64,000 bases of DNA from Trifolium pratense. Taxonomy: Eukaryota; Streptophyta; Magnoliopsida; Fabales; Fabaceae. The first letter of the stretch is position 1. Every line of letters starts with the position of its first letter. The DNA lies in NCBI RefSeq assembly GCF_020283565.1, contig NC_060063.1, forward strand, positions 46,026,856-46,090,855. Direction: 5' to 3'. Shown piece after piece: positions 17,315 through 28,800 of this stretch. A program made the position numbers and the translations under genes. The notes under the pieces are model-generated. The model was not told the origin of the DNA, did no database searches, and was given only the letters and a program-made list of their open reading frames with translations.

Positions 17315-18691
17315 GAATATTTATTATTAACTTTCTTAGTTTTTATTATAAATTTTAATATAAACTATTTTTTAAATCAACTTTAGTAATTTATTCGAGA
17401 TTTGTATTTTATTTTTTATAGTTTCATAGTTTATAACTACATTTAACATTGTTTAGTGCTCCATACTTTATGTTTTCTGTTTAGTGCTCAATACTTTTTG
17501 TTTAGTGTTTTATTGTACTTTCATGGTTGGTAAACGTGTTTCATGTTTAAGATAATATATTTTTGTGCTTTCATACAATATATTTTTGTTTATTTTAAGA
17601 CCAAAAAACCTGAATAATATGTTTCGGGAGGATGAAAGATTTTTTGCTCAGTCCTACTTGCTTATAATTAAAAATATTCATTTAGTTAGCCAGGTAAAAG
17701 TAATTATAAAAAATCATAACAATACCATATCTTATATTATTTTAAGACCAAAAAACCTGAATACAAAGTTAACAATGAATGACCGATACCATTTGACAAA
17801 CTAAAATATACCACGACGTTATAGTTTTAAACTCAAAGCTTAACATGTCACCAGTTTAATGGAAAAATCCCTTGTTTAAGTTAAACTAATACTATAACTC
17901 AATTTCAATATTGACAAATATATATAATATTTGTCGACGGGTCCTCAACGATCGAGAATCTTGTGAATAGAGTGAAACTCTCCTCTAAAAATATATATAA
18001 TTATGTATTATTTATTATTATTGTTTTAACTAAGGGTGTGTTTGGTTGTGGAGAGAAAATGAGAAGAGAGAATTAGGTGAAAGAGAATGTGAGAAAAGAG
18101 AAATACGTGAGAAAATTTGTTATATTGTTCAGTATAAGAGAAAGAAAGAAGAGATAGAGAAGAAAGAAATAATGATTATTTTAGAAAGTATCAAATTACC
18201 CCTAAACTAAAAAACCATCAAAGTCACTTTATTTTTTACTGCAAAACCACTATTTTTAATTCAATGCACCCACACCATGACCATCCACTTCAGTCTATTC
18301 CCTGTGTCCCTTGCGCCATTAACTTCCCCATCTCCATGTATATATTGATTTAGAATTAATTCTAAAATCAACTTGTTCCATTATGCCAAGAGTTTAAGCA
18401 TATGAAAAATGACGAAACGTAAACAATACTTGACCAAATTATGCCAACATATTCAAATGTACCACCCAAAATCTATGAATTATTACCACATGACACTTTT
18501 ACTTTTGCTACAAGCATCAAGAGGACATGTTTCCTCATGCTTATAAAATGATGCAAAACTATAACAAAACAACATAATATATCCTGCAAAATATGAAGAT
18601 GATAATTTAATTTTAAATAATCATAATTTTTAAAACCAATATTTAAGAACATAAAACAAAACTGATAAAACATGTGTGGATGAATCAGATT
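17315..18691. other. AT-rich intergenic DNA with dispersed repeats
   Basis: No gene seen. The phrase TTTTAAGACCAAAAAACCTG occurs twice, near 17595 and 17740. A purine-rich block at 18040-18180 (GTGTGTTTGGTTGTGGAGAG..) resembles the edge of a MITE. The last 200 bases are probably the 3' UTR of the minus-strand RWDD1-like gene. Confidence 0.5.
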
Positions 18692-21600
18692 TTAACTCGC
18701 TCGCAAGGAAGAATGTGTGGATGAATCAGATTTTTCAGCGAGATAATGCTCAAGCATATCATCTTCATCATCTGCTAAGAAACAGATAAAACATGTCTGT
18801 TATCAGTATGCATAAACTTTCTAGACAAAATAGCATATAAATTAGGGATAGAGATAGAGAGCATAAGAGACCTTCGAAATCCTCATCATCATCAAAGTCA
18901 ATATCTTCCTCGTCATCCTCATCCAATTCCTCGGTGACAATAGCTGCACCTTTCTGTGAGAGAACAAAAATCAGATCTATTAATTATACAAAACAATGAC
19001 AACCATTTTCAAACAAGGTTGGTTAGCTTGTATAATTGCTATGTCCTTAAAATTTAAGGGAGAACTGTTGAAAGGTATTAGTAGAAGAGGAAACACTAAT
19101 CTAAAGTTTGGTTAATTAAGTTATGAAGAGTTTTAAGTGAGAAAGATCATAACAAGTTCAAAAGCCAGGACCAGAACGCGTTAACTACTACTAGTTAATG
19201 TTATATTGTAATAATCATGTTAACTAATGGTTATTGTGCTAATTGAGAAAATTTTATAGCTCACAGGTGAGAGGTCTTTCCGAATAATAATCTCAATTTT
19301 AAATGTCTCCTTTTGGAGGCACCGAGGAAATTTTCTATCAACTATAAATTAATTCAATGCATATTTTTGTCAAAAGTAGCAGATTATATACTTGAAATTT
19401 GAAACATAGAAAAGGTCAATTTAAGGCATCAAGGTGACAGAAAAGTACCATCCTTCCACTTTCAAACCACTGTCTACCACTGAGTTTCTTTTCCTTCGGA
19501 GTAGCAAGCACAGACTCTGGCATTAACCTGCAATCGGGACAAATTGTTTCGGCGTCAGAAGGAAAGTTGTTACTGCAGGCTATAAACTTTCAATTACTTG
19601 ATCAAAATATAAGATTTGGAATGGACATTGTAATCCTTTTAAATATACATCTCTGTTCTATTATTTGTAATAAATAATACAAACTCCGACCCATTTTCTT
19701 TTCACTTCTCCCTGACATACGTAAGAACTTAAAACCCCTAGCCCTACTGATAATTAGATGTCACACTTGCAGTAGATTAACTAGGCTACAAAAAACCTTT
19801 GTATTATAAAATTGTAGAAATAAAGAGATTTAGAAATGCGCGTCATACAACAAGAGTTACTATAAGGGGCTTACTTGGCTCGCTCAAGTGCAAGTTCAGC
19901 TTCAAACCTTTCCCGCCATGCCAAAAAAGTTTCGACAGTAACTGGTTCTCCATGAGGTATCACTATCTAAGAATGTCAAAAGATAAAAATTTGTCAGGCA
20001 GTTTTTCAATATAATCTTTCAGAAGCAAATGGGAAAATCTTAAAAAGAATATATTACAGACATATCTTCATTTTAAATAGAGTCCAGGTAAGAATAACAT
20101 AAGACACAAACAAACCACTGCTACCACTTTTACTAACACGACTATCACGAACTACAGAATTATACTTTGAAACATACTAAAACAGAGAAGTAGCATATAA
20201 TAATGGTGTATCAAGACGCTCATCTACCATGTGCAATCAACGGGATAATTTTTGTAAGAATTAGTGAATTACGACACCCCAAAATACTGTGTAGAATAGT
20301 AAACACATTGATTATTTAAGAGTCGAAAATAACCACTTCAAATTGTTTTTTCCTTCATAATAAAAATTTATAACAAAAGTAATAGATATTTTGACCATAT
20401 TAGTGTTCTTGTTCACTATGTTTGAAATATCTGTAATGAAATATATTACTGTAAGTTTGTAAAATTTAATTATGGGATGAAATGACTGAGGTTTTAAACT
20501 GATTTTAAAGTTTATTGTATATTTTGTTATTTATTAAGCATGTCAAAAAAATAAAAAATAAAACTAATCCAAATACTAGTAGTGTTTTAGACCGGATCAG
20601 ATTTAAATTTAGAACCAAAATTATTGGAGGATCAAGTAAGAAAAACAATGTGATTGGATAGGATATTTTTCCCATTACTACTGATGAACTTTCTGTTAAA
20701 GGATAATGGTAGCAGTCAGCACTGTCTTAAAAACAAAGTTGTATTGAACACGGGTATGCAAATATCTGACCTAAAATGATTACTTCCATTGACCAAAGCA
20801 TAAAATCTAGATACAGCCAAGGTGCAACTATCGTAGAGATGATGTAAAATTCAGTATCAGTGATCTTGGATATGACGTTTAATAAGGGCGCAATAGTGCA
20901 GCTCGTCATCTTCCTAGGAATTTAACTAGTCAAGGCATATCGGCTTAAGTATCCTGCCATATCAATCACCCTTAATCCTTCTAACATGTATATGAAACTT
21001 CAGAAGATTTATTTAAAAGAAGGCGAAAAAAAAGCTCTATACTCTTTAGTCATAAATATGCATATGCATATACATATCGATTATTATCTGATTCCAATAG
21101 TTTTATCATGTTCACTTGTCCATGCTTCATGGCTACCTAAGTAATGCTCAGAAATCTTGAAAGAACAATTACTATATACTTGAAATTCAGAAAGCATTTG
21201 ACTAACGAGAAAAGACATAAAAAAATATCATCATGCATAGTAGACATCTTACATCTTCTTTGGCTGCCTCTTCTGCTTCAGCATCACCATCTGAGTCTTC
21301 AGTAAACCGCTCAGTCAACCACTCTTTAGCTGAGTTAACAAGTGTGTAGATCATAGCCATGCCAAGATTTTCAGATGCCTGTGGAACACAAGTTTTGCAT
21401 CAAAATTTCCATAACCTGACAAGTATGCACAACAAACCTTGAGTTCCATACCCATCAGCCATTGTGCAGCATGAAAATGCAAATGCATATACACAAAGGT
21501 AGAAACATTGTATTCAAAATGGCCATTAAGAATTCTTTCAATTTGAATGACAACCAGTGCAAGTATTGTATTCAGAATGGCCATTAAGAAGTCTGTTCAG

Positions 21601-24600
21601 CTCAAGCAATAAACAGAGAACTGCATATGTTTAAAGCCAACCTCTTGTTGAAGTTTGTCTTTCAAAATCCTTAAATCTTCAGACCCAATTCCTCGCAAAC
21701 TGTTTAGTATAGTGAAATATAAGAAAATCGCCTTAATATTAGTATGCAATAAATGAAACAAAAGCCTATTTACTGAACTTGACATAAACTGGACAGACAA
21801 ACAATAAATACTGACCTGCTCACATTCAAAAGTGGAGGTTCATCGGGATAATTTTCTGTGTGCGCGAAGATCAAAGCCAGTTGAGCTGCAACAAAAATGT
21901 AAACCACGTCTTTTGTATATTACACATCAGAGGATTTTGTGTAAGAAAAAAATAGTAAATGAGCTCCAAAAGTAAAGCCATTATCTTAGGAAGAAAATGA
22001 AAAGATATTATAAAATAAAAAAAATTCAATAAAACTGAAAGACAGGATGGAAAAGAAAATAATATATCAAAGAGGAAGAAACCTGGATTAGTACTTGACC
22101 CATCTTCGTCTTCCTCCTGTACAATTGCATAACACAGACAAATATCAGGTCAGTTTTTTTTAATTTATGTCGAAGTGGAAGATTTCTCAGTTTCCTAAGC
22201 AATGAAAATGAACCCAACTTCAATATCCACTAGCATTGAACTCTAGTAAAATGTGTACAACAAGTTACTTTAGCCGGAAAAAGACAATAATATAACAAAT
22301 AATTTCAGGGAAATTCAATCACTACATACAACAGGAAAATGTTTTTATTTTAATTTTTAAATAATGAACAGAGGTAAATGTGCTCGAGTAATCAAAACAT
22401 ATAAATAGCATCAATATAACTCAAACACGGATTGATTTCATAGTAAAAAAGCTGCAAACGATCAACCGTTGTGATTATCCATGACATAAAGCCAGTTTGG
22501 ATAGATATTAAAAGAATCGCGACTTTTCGCATTAGTTCAAACTTGAAACTAGCATGTGCATCTCAACTTTAATGAAAGCTGTCCCATTCAACTTCTCCAT
22601 AATCATCTACAACTTTATATTAAGAACCTTTTTTGTAAGTGAAGAAGCATAACATAATTTAACTCAGTTTTCTTTGGTTATGCAAGGTCAGCTACATTTT
22701 ACACATATCAAAGGATACCATTGTATTTTTCCACAAATCAACAATTCAAATTTGATTAAAGAAAATATAAACATAAAATAAAAGCATGCAATTTTGTAAA
22801 TCATAAACACTAAAAAGTGGAGGGTAGGGTGACTTTGGCTAAAAGTGTGTTGGAAGCTATTCCTATCTATCCAATGATGACGAGTATCATTCCTAAAGCT
22901 TGTGTCGATGAAATTCAAAAGATGCAACGCCGTTTTATTTGGGGAGATACTGAACATAGCAGGAAATATCATGCTATAGGTTGGGATATAATGACTAAGC
23001 CGAAAGATTGTGGAGGTTTGGGTTTAAGAAGATTGACTGTGATGAATAAGGCTTGTATTTTGAAGTTAGGGAGGAAGCTACAGACAGGTTCACAAGAGTT
23101 TTGGTGTAATGTTATGTGGGGAAAATATAGAAGAGGTAGTACTAATAATAATGTGGTTGCCAAGACATTGGATTCACATTTGTGGAAGTCGATTGTGAAG
23201 CTTTGGCCTAAACTTGATGAGTTATGCTTCTGGACAATTAGAGATGGTAAAAGTGTGGACTGCTATTGGTATTCTCAGGTTTGGATTGAAGAAGGTTTGC
23301 GAGTTGCTGATCTGAACTTGAACATTCCAGACAGTTTGCGAGATCTTAAAGTGATGTGACGCAATTGGTTGATGATGAAGGGAGGTGGCAGCTGGAGGTG
23401 CTTGCTGCTTGTCTTCCAGTGAGCTGTGAGTCTTTTGCACATGATTGCTGCTATTCCACCTCCGGAAGAGAGTGCAGGAGCGGATTCTGCGTACTGCATG
23501 GAGGATACAGCAGGAAATTTCTCAAACTGTGCTATGTACCACCCGTTATACAGGTTTGATGACAGTAATGGTGCTGCAAATTGGAACCATATTTGGAAGA
23601 TTAAGGTACAGGAGCGTGTGCGTGTGTTTGTCTGGTTGATGTCCCATGAAAGAATTTTGACAAATTATCAAAAGAATAGGATCTGCTATGTGTGATTTTT
23701 GTGGCGATCAAGTAGAGACAATTTTACATGTCATGCGGGATTGTTGTTATGCCGTTGTGGTTAAATTTGGTTCACTCTAATATGAGAAGGAATTTCTTTA
23801 CTGGAAATACACAACAATGGATAGAGTTTAATCTTAATGTTGATGTTAGAGAGCAGTTTGATGTGGAGTGCAAGAGCATATGGGCGATTTCCTGTCATTT
23901 TGCTTGGTCATGGAGGAATAAGGAAAAGCATGAAGTAAATTTTATTAGGCCAACAGCTCCAGCCATGGTTGTTATGAATGCTGTGCGTAGCTATGTAGTA
24001 GCAGATCGTGTGCTGCATATTGGCAAGGAGAGTAGGAAAGTAGAGAAATTAATTACTTGGAAACCTCCGCCGGTGGGATGGGTTAGATTGAATACGGATG
24101 GGGCTCATAGTGAAGATGGCTCGATTGGATGTGGTGGAATTATTAGAGGGAGTGATGGTGAATGGTTGGGTGGATTTGCTAAATTTGTTGGCTTTGGTAG
24201 TGCGTATTTAGCGGAGTTGTGGGGAGTTTTTGAAGGGCTCACTTATATTAGAAGATTTAATTTTTCACATGTGGAATTGAATGTGGATTCTATGGTAGTT
24301 GTTCAAGCCATCACAACAAATGGTTGTGGTAGTATGAATGGGAGGTCCCTTGTTGAGAAGGTTCGAAGACTCTTAGCTTTGGATTGGGAGGTGTCGGTGA
24401 AACATTCATACCGAGAAGCTAATCAGTGTGCAGATGCTCTAGCTAATCGAGGGTGTTCTATTGATTTTGGATGTGTTTTCTTTGATATTTGTCCTAATGA
24501 CATTAGGCATTTGTTAGTAGCGGATGTTTTAGGGATCGCAACCCCTCGCTTAATTTCGGTGTAATCTTCTTTTTTCGGGCTCAGGCCTTCTTTTTTATCA

Positions 24601-25569
24601 AAAAAAAAAGTGGATACATCGACTAAAAAAATGTAGCACCAGTTTGGATTGGTTTATTTGAGTATATCTACTGACATAAGTTTTGTGACACTATTTAGGA
24701 GAACTTATGAAAACAGCTTATGACAATTTTCATAAGCATTTTTCATCTTATCTTCACAAGCTCTCAAATATAGCTTATAGCTTATGAACGCAACTTATAG
24801 CATATGAAAAGCCAATTTAATTTTATATTTTATCTTCTGCTATAGAAATAAGGCCCGTTTGGATTGCCTTATTTTTGAATTATGTAAACCAGCTCATGCA
24901 AATAAATAAGCTTTTATATATTATTCATAAACCTATCAAGGTAGTTTATGAAAAAACAACTTATGAAGAAACAATTTTCATTAGCAAAAACTTATGAATT
25001 CACATAAAAGCTTATTTATTTGCATAAGTTATTTTTCATAAGCTCAAAAATAAGTCAATCCAAATGGGTCCATAGTTTATGTAAGCTTATATATAAGCGC
25101 TTATCATGACAACTGTTTGTGTTATAAGTTCCAAATAAGTTGTTTATCCAATAAGGGCAGCATATTTAACCCAAAAACTTCTAATAAAATTGAAGTAACA
25201 AAAATTTACCTGTGCAGTGATTTTAATCTGGAAGCACCTATTGGAAGTGCTTAAACCACTTTCACCAGAGTGTATTTCTACAAGTAAAATAAATCAATTT
25301 TCTCAATAAAAATAGTTTTTTTTTTATGAAAATTAAATAGCATAAATTAACTAACATAATTATACCTTTGAATTCATCCATAAGTATAGCTTCTAATGCT
25401 TCAATCTCCATTTCTTGTTCTTGCGCGTAGTCTGATTATAATAACCAAATCAAAAAAGGGTTAACAAAACGGTGTCGTTTCAATGGGAATTGAGTTGAAT
25501 GTGAACAAAAAAGAAGACAATAAATTGCAATTAGAGAGTTGAAGATTGAAATTTGAGAATACCTGTCAT
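18692..25569 (-). CDS. RWDD1: RWD domain-containing protein 1 / Gir2-like (DRG-family regulatory protein)
   Basis: Eleven minus-strand exons, from the ATG: 25563-25569, 25366-25431, 25210-25277, 22083-22116, 21816-21885, 21642-21699, 21253-21378, 19875-19966, 19449-19527, 18872-18953, 18692-18774; 765 nt, 254 residues. The N-terminus (MTDYAQEQEMEIEALEAILM) and a YPDEPPLLNV motif define an RWD fold. The C-terminal half is charged, has the motif KKLSGRQWFESGR typical of DRG-binding (DFRP2) proteins, and includes acidic runs. Yeast Gir2 binds Gcn1 through RWD and the GTPase Rbg2 (DRG2) through its C-terminus on ribosomes; this is family knowledge. The first exon is only seven coding bases. Intron 3 (22117-25209) is inflated by a LINE and hairpin repeats. 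The gene is head-to-head with PELP1/RIX1 and tail-to-tail with the GDH-like gene. Confidence 0.93.
22822..24604 (+). mobile_element. 5'-truncated, decayed LINE (non-LTR retrotransposon) in RWDD1-like intron 3
   Basis: Plus-strand frames encode the tail of a plant LINE ORF2: a post-RT region (MQRRFIWGDTEHSRKYHAIG, GGLGLRRL), a zinc-binding-RT-like part (WKIKVQERVRVFVWLMSHER) and an RNase H domain with NTDGA, AELWGVFEGL, NVDSM and YREANQCADALAN. Endonuclease and most of the RT are absent. The frame breaks at the TGA of 23357-23359 and again near 23426 and 23695-23728, so it is inactive. The end is an A run, and AAAAAGTGGA occurs on both sides (22812-22821 and 24605-24614), a likely target duplication. 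It lies antisense to the host gene. Confidence 0.9.
24640..25150. repeat. GCTTATG/CATAAGC hairpin repeat
   Basis: AT-rich sequence dense in CATAAGC, GCTTATG and AACTTATGAAAA phrases, able to fold on itself. The same family recurs at 26264-26810, 51060-51200, 51940-52200, 54895-55130, 55580-55935, 60240-60515 and 63415-63605. It looks like a MITE-derived dispersed family with edges containing TTTGGAT..ATCCAAA. Confidence 0.65.
24852..25072. mobile_element. Nested MITE, about 221 bp
   Basis: The left end GGCCCGTTTGGATTGCCTTA and the reverse complement of the right end (GGACCCATTTGGATTGACTT) pair over about 27 bp. It splits the surrounding hairpin repeat, whose sequence resumes on the far side after a short ATA duplicate, so it is younger than its host repeat. 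Confidence 0.6.
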
Positions 25570-25891
25570 CGTAAATTGGATTCAATTGTTGAAAAAGAGT
25601 CTTTTCTACAGTGATAGTGTAGTTCGAAGAAGAAGAAGAAGAAAAAGATGAATACCTAATAATTTCTTTTCCCCCTTTTTCTCTATAGAAAAACATCGAC
25701 ACGTGGCGTAATTTGGTGTGTAAGATGCATCTGACGGCTGATATTGAGCGATTCTTCAAAGCCCATATTTTCTGACCCGTAAAATTACAGCCCATTGTAT
25801 TTGTATTTGTATCTTCCCTAACCTTGCATTGCAGCAAAGAAAAAGCACACTCTAAAGGTTGGAACTTGGAACAATCATTGGTGTGTTTACA
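25570..25891. promoter_or_regulatory. Head-to-head promoter between RWDD1-like and PELP1/RIX1-like genes
   Basis: Only 322 bp separate the two start codons, so both 5' UTRs and both promoters must fit here. It holds two site II-type elements, AGCCCA at 25760-25765 and 25789-25794 (TGGGCT on the other strand), and a G-box core CACGTG at 25700-25705. Site II elements are typical of plant ribosome-biogenesis and translation genes. Shared control is inference. Confidence 0.75.
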
Positions 25892-28800
25892 ATGACAACC
25901 TTTGACCAATTTCGAGACATGTACGATGTTGCATTCAAACCACGTTTACTCACTACTCTCATTACAGATTATCTCCCTAACCAAAACCATCCTTTTTCCA
26001 ACCCTTCTCAACTCTCAAAGGTTGTTTCTTTGATCAAAACACACTCTCTTTTATCTGAGTCAGTTACAGAATCTATGGACCCTAAAGCAATTAAAGCTTG
26101 GAAATCTTCTGTTACTTCATGGGTCGACCGTGTTTTGCTTCTTGTTTCTAACCATTCGGTAAATTTTGTTACTTTTCGTTATTATGCTTTCTGGGTATTC
26201 ATTACTTTTGCTTGGAATAGTAGACATTGCTTGTTTGACTGTTTGAGTCTTTTGTTTATGTTTATGGGTATGTTTGGATTAGCACAAACACTTATTATGA
26301 TAAGCACTTATGTATAAGCTTATGTAAGCTAGTTTTATAGCAAAAGATAAAATAAAGATGAATTATTTTTATATATGCTAGTGGTACGAGGTGTTTTCAT
26401 GAATTATACTAGAGAATTTATGAAAATAAGTTGATAAAAACTTATGAAAATTGTCATAAGCTGTTTTCATAAGTTCCTACAAACAGTCTCACAAAACTTA
26501 TGAGAGTAGATAAGTTCAAATAAGTCAAACCTTACGGGTCCTATATACTGTCATAAGTACGAGTGTATACTGTCATAAGTACTCGGAGACTATTTAGGAG
26601 AACATATGGAAATTGCTTATGATATGTTTGTTTCAGCTTAGTTCGACAACTTATGAAAATAGCTTATAGTTTATATGAAAATAGCTTATAGTTTATATGA
26701 AAACAGTTGTACTTCATTTTATTTGTTGTTATAGAAATAACTTATAAGCACTTATATGATAAGTGCTTATAGTGTAAGTGCGTAATTAAGTTATTTATCA
26801 AAATGAAGTTTTTTCACTAAGTTGACTTAATTAACATGGCTGCATTTTCCTGTTTTCAGCCTGATAAACGTTGGGCAGGAATATCTTTGCTAGGGGTTAC
26901 TTGTGAAGAGTGCAGTTCTGATCGTTTCATAGAATCTTACCTTATGTGGTTCCAGAAGTTGCTTAGTTCTCTGCAGGTAATCAATTTTTTTTTCTTCCTT
27001 TTTACATGGCTGTTTATAATATCTTGCTAGCTCTCTTGTATTTTTCCTTTTGGGAATATCTCAAATGTTGCTTAGTGCACATTTATCACACGCTTTGGGT
27101 TGTAGATAAATTTTGAGATGAGTAATATCACCTTGTTGATCTAAATTTGGTACATTATCATGCAAACCTTTATCGCAGAAGCCAAATTCGATACTACAGA
27201 AATTGACCGTCTTTATCTCTATTTATCTAATGGATATTGTATGCGTCATATTTATGTTTTTTGGAATGCCTAGACGAATCATTTAAACACGGATGTCCCT
27301 TAGTTCTTTGGATCTCTAAAAATCAATTTGCAATTTTCTGAAATGAAATATTTACCGTACACAATCTTGACATGTTCCATGATCTTTATATAAAACAGTC
27401 ACAGGAAGATTCTCACTTAGTGAAGGTGGCTGCATGTGCTTCCATATCTGATCTACTTGCAAGGTTAGATATTTCTTTTCTTACTAAAAGAATGTCCTGT
27501 TTATTGATTCAATTAATTATTATTGGAGTATACACTGCATTGTTCTCATGTTTGGTTTGGTACTTATTGATTGAATCCCTTCCTAGATCTATTTCTCTCC
27601 CACTCTCCGTGTCCTTGTCTGCACGTGCGTATGCATTGTGCACAATAAGATGAGGTCACCTGTCAAAGCATATTTGATGATCTTGAAAGTAGGTCTATAA
27701 TGTATCTTATTAACTATGTTGCTTAAATTTGACATTCGACCTTCTTTATTGCAAGCTAAATTTCCGAACTATCATAGGATCTGTTTTGAAAAAACATTAC
27801 TATAGCGATACATTTAGTCTTAAAGTTAGAATAAGTCCAATACTTATTTTGTTGAATGTTTTCTCTCAGTGTTTTGACCAAAAGATACCTGTATTAAAAT
27901 TCTTTTATAAATATTAGGTTAAGTGGATTTCCAAAGTTCAAGAAAGATGGGTCTGCTTCCGCTGTGAAAGTTGTTCAGCCTGTTATAAGGATGTTAAATG
28001 ATGACAACTCAGAGGCAATATGGGTAAGTGATTAATTTGAAGGTTATTGAATTTTCAACTTCTACTCAACATAGACAATGAGAAAGCTTTCATCATGCAA
28101 TCAATGGAGGCAGATATAGATATTTTTAGTGGATACATATTTTTTCTTATGTTAAAAGCAAAAGCAATAAACTCCAAATTCCTGTAAAATAGTTGAAAGA
28201 GGAATTCATGTTTTGAGGTTGCGTTATGTTGTGCTTAGAATTGCATTTAAACATTGATGTAAAACATGTTTATAGATCATAGATAGAATAATTGCTTCAT
28301 CACATAATGCTTAGATAATATAATAGGAAGTATACACAAACTATTGTAAGTATGCAGCCAATTCATATGGAAGTATTCTTCATTGCTGCATTCGTGTTAA
28401 TCCACTGCAAATCCCCGTTTCTTATACTCTCTCCGACCATGCATTGGCATATGCCAAGTGACAAAAATATATTGTTCTGAACTTAGCACAAATGATGCTA
28501 AACTTAGCAGAAGTGAAGGATAAAAAGTTTATTATTTAGCCCATGCTTGCTGAGTGCAGACAAATCTTTGAATATAGGATTATTTTGTATTCTTTGCATG
28601 CTCTTCTTTCTTTGATAATAGACCCCACTCTCTTTGTCATTTGTCATATACCTGCTATTTATTCATTATTCAAATTGTGGCGAATGCAGGAAGCTGCAGT
28701 CCATGTGATATGTACCTTGATAACTTCATTCCCATTTTCTATTCAGCGTCATTATGATAGTGTAAGCTTCTCTTTCCCTTGTTGCAAGATTTGTTACATG

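Noticed and set aside
23728..24564. A host RNase H-domain gene on the plus strand
   Set aside because: The domain is the end of a LINE ORF with flanking target duplication and A tail, not an independent gene.
25436..25909. 157-codon minus-strand ORF across the RWDD1/PELP1 promoter
   Set aside because: It overlaps both start regions and ignores the clear splice sites; read as a chance frame.
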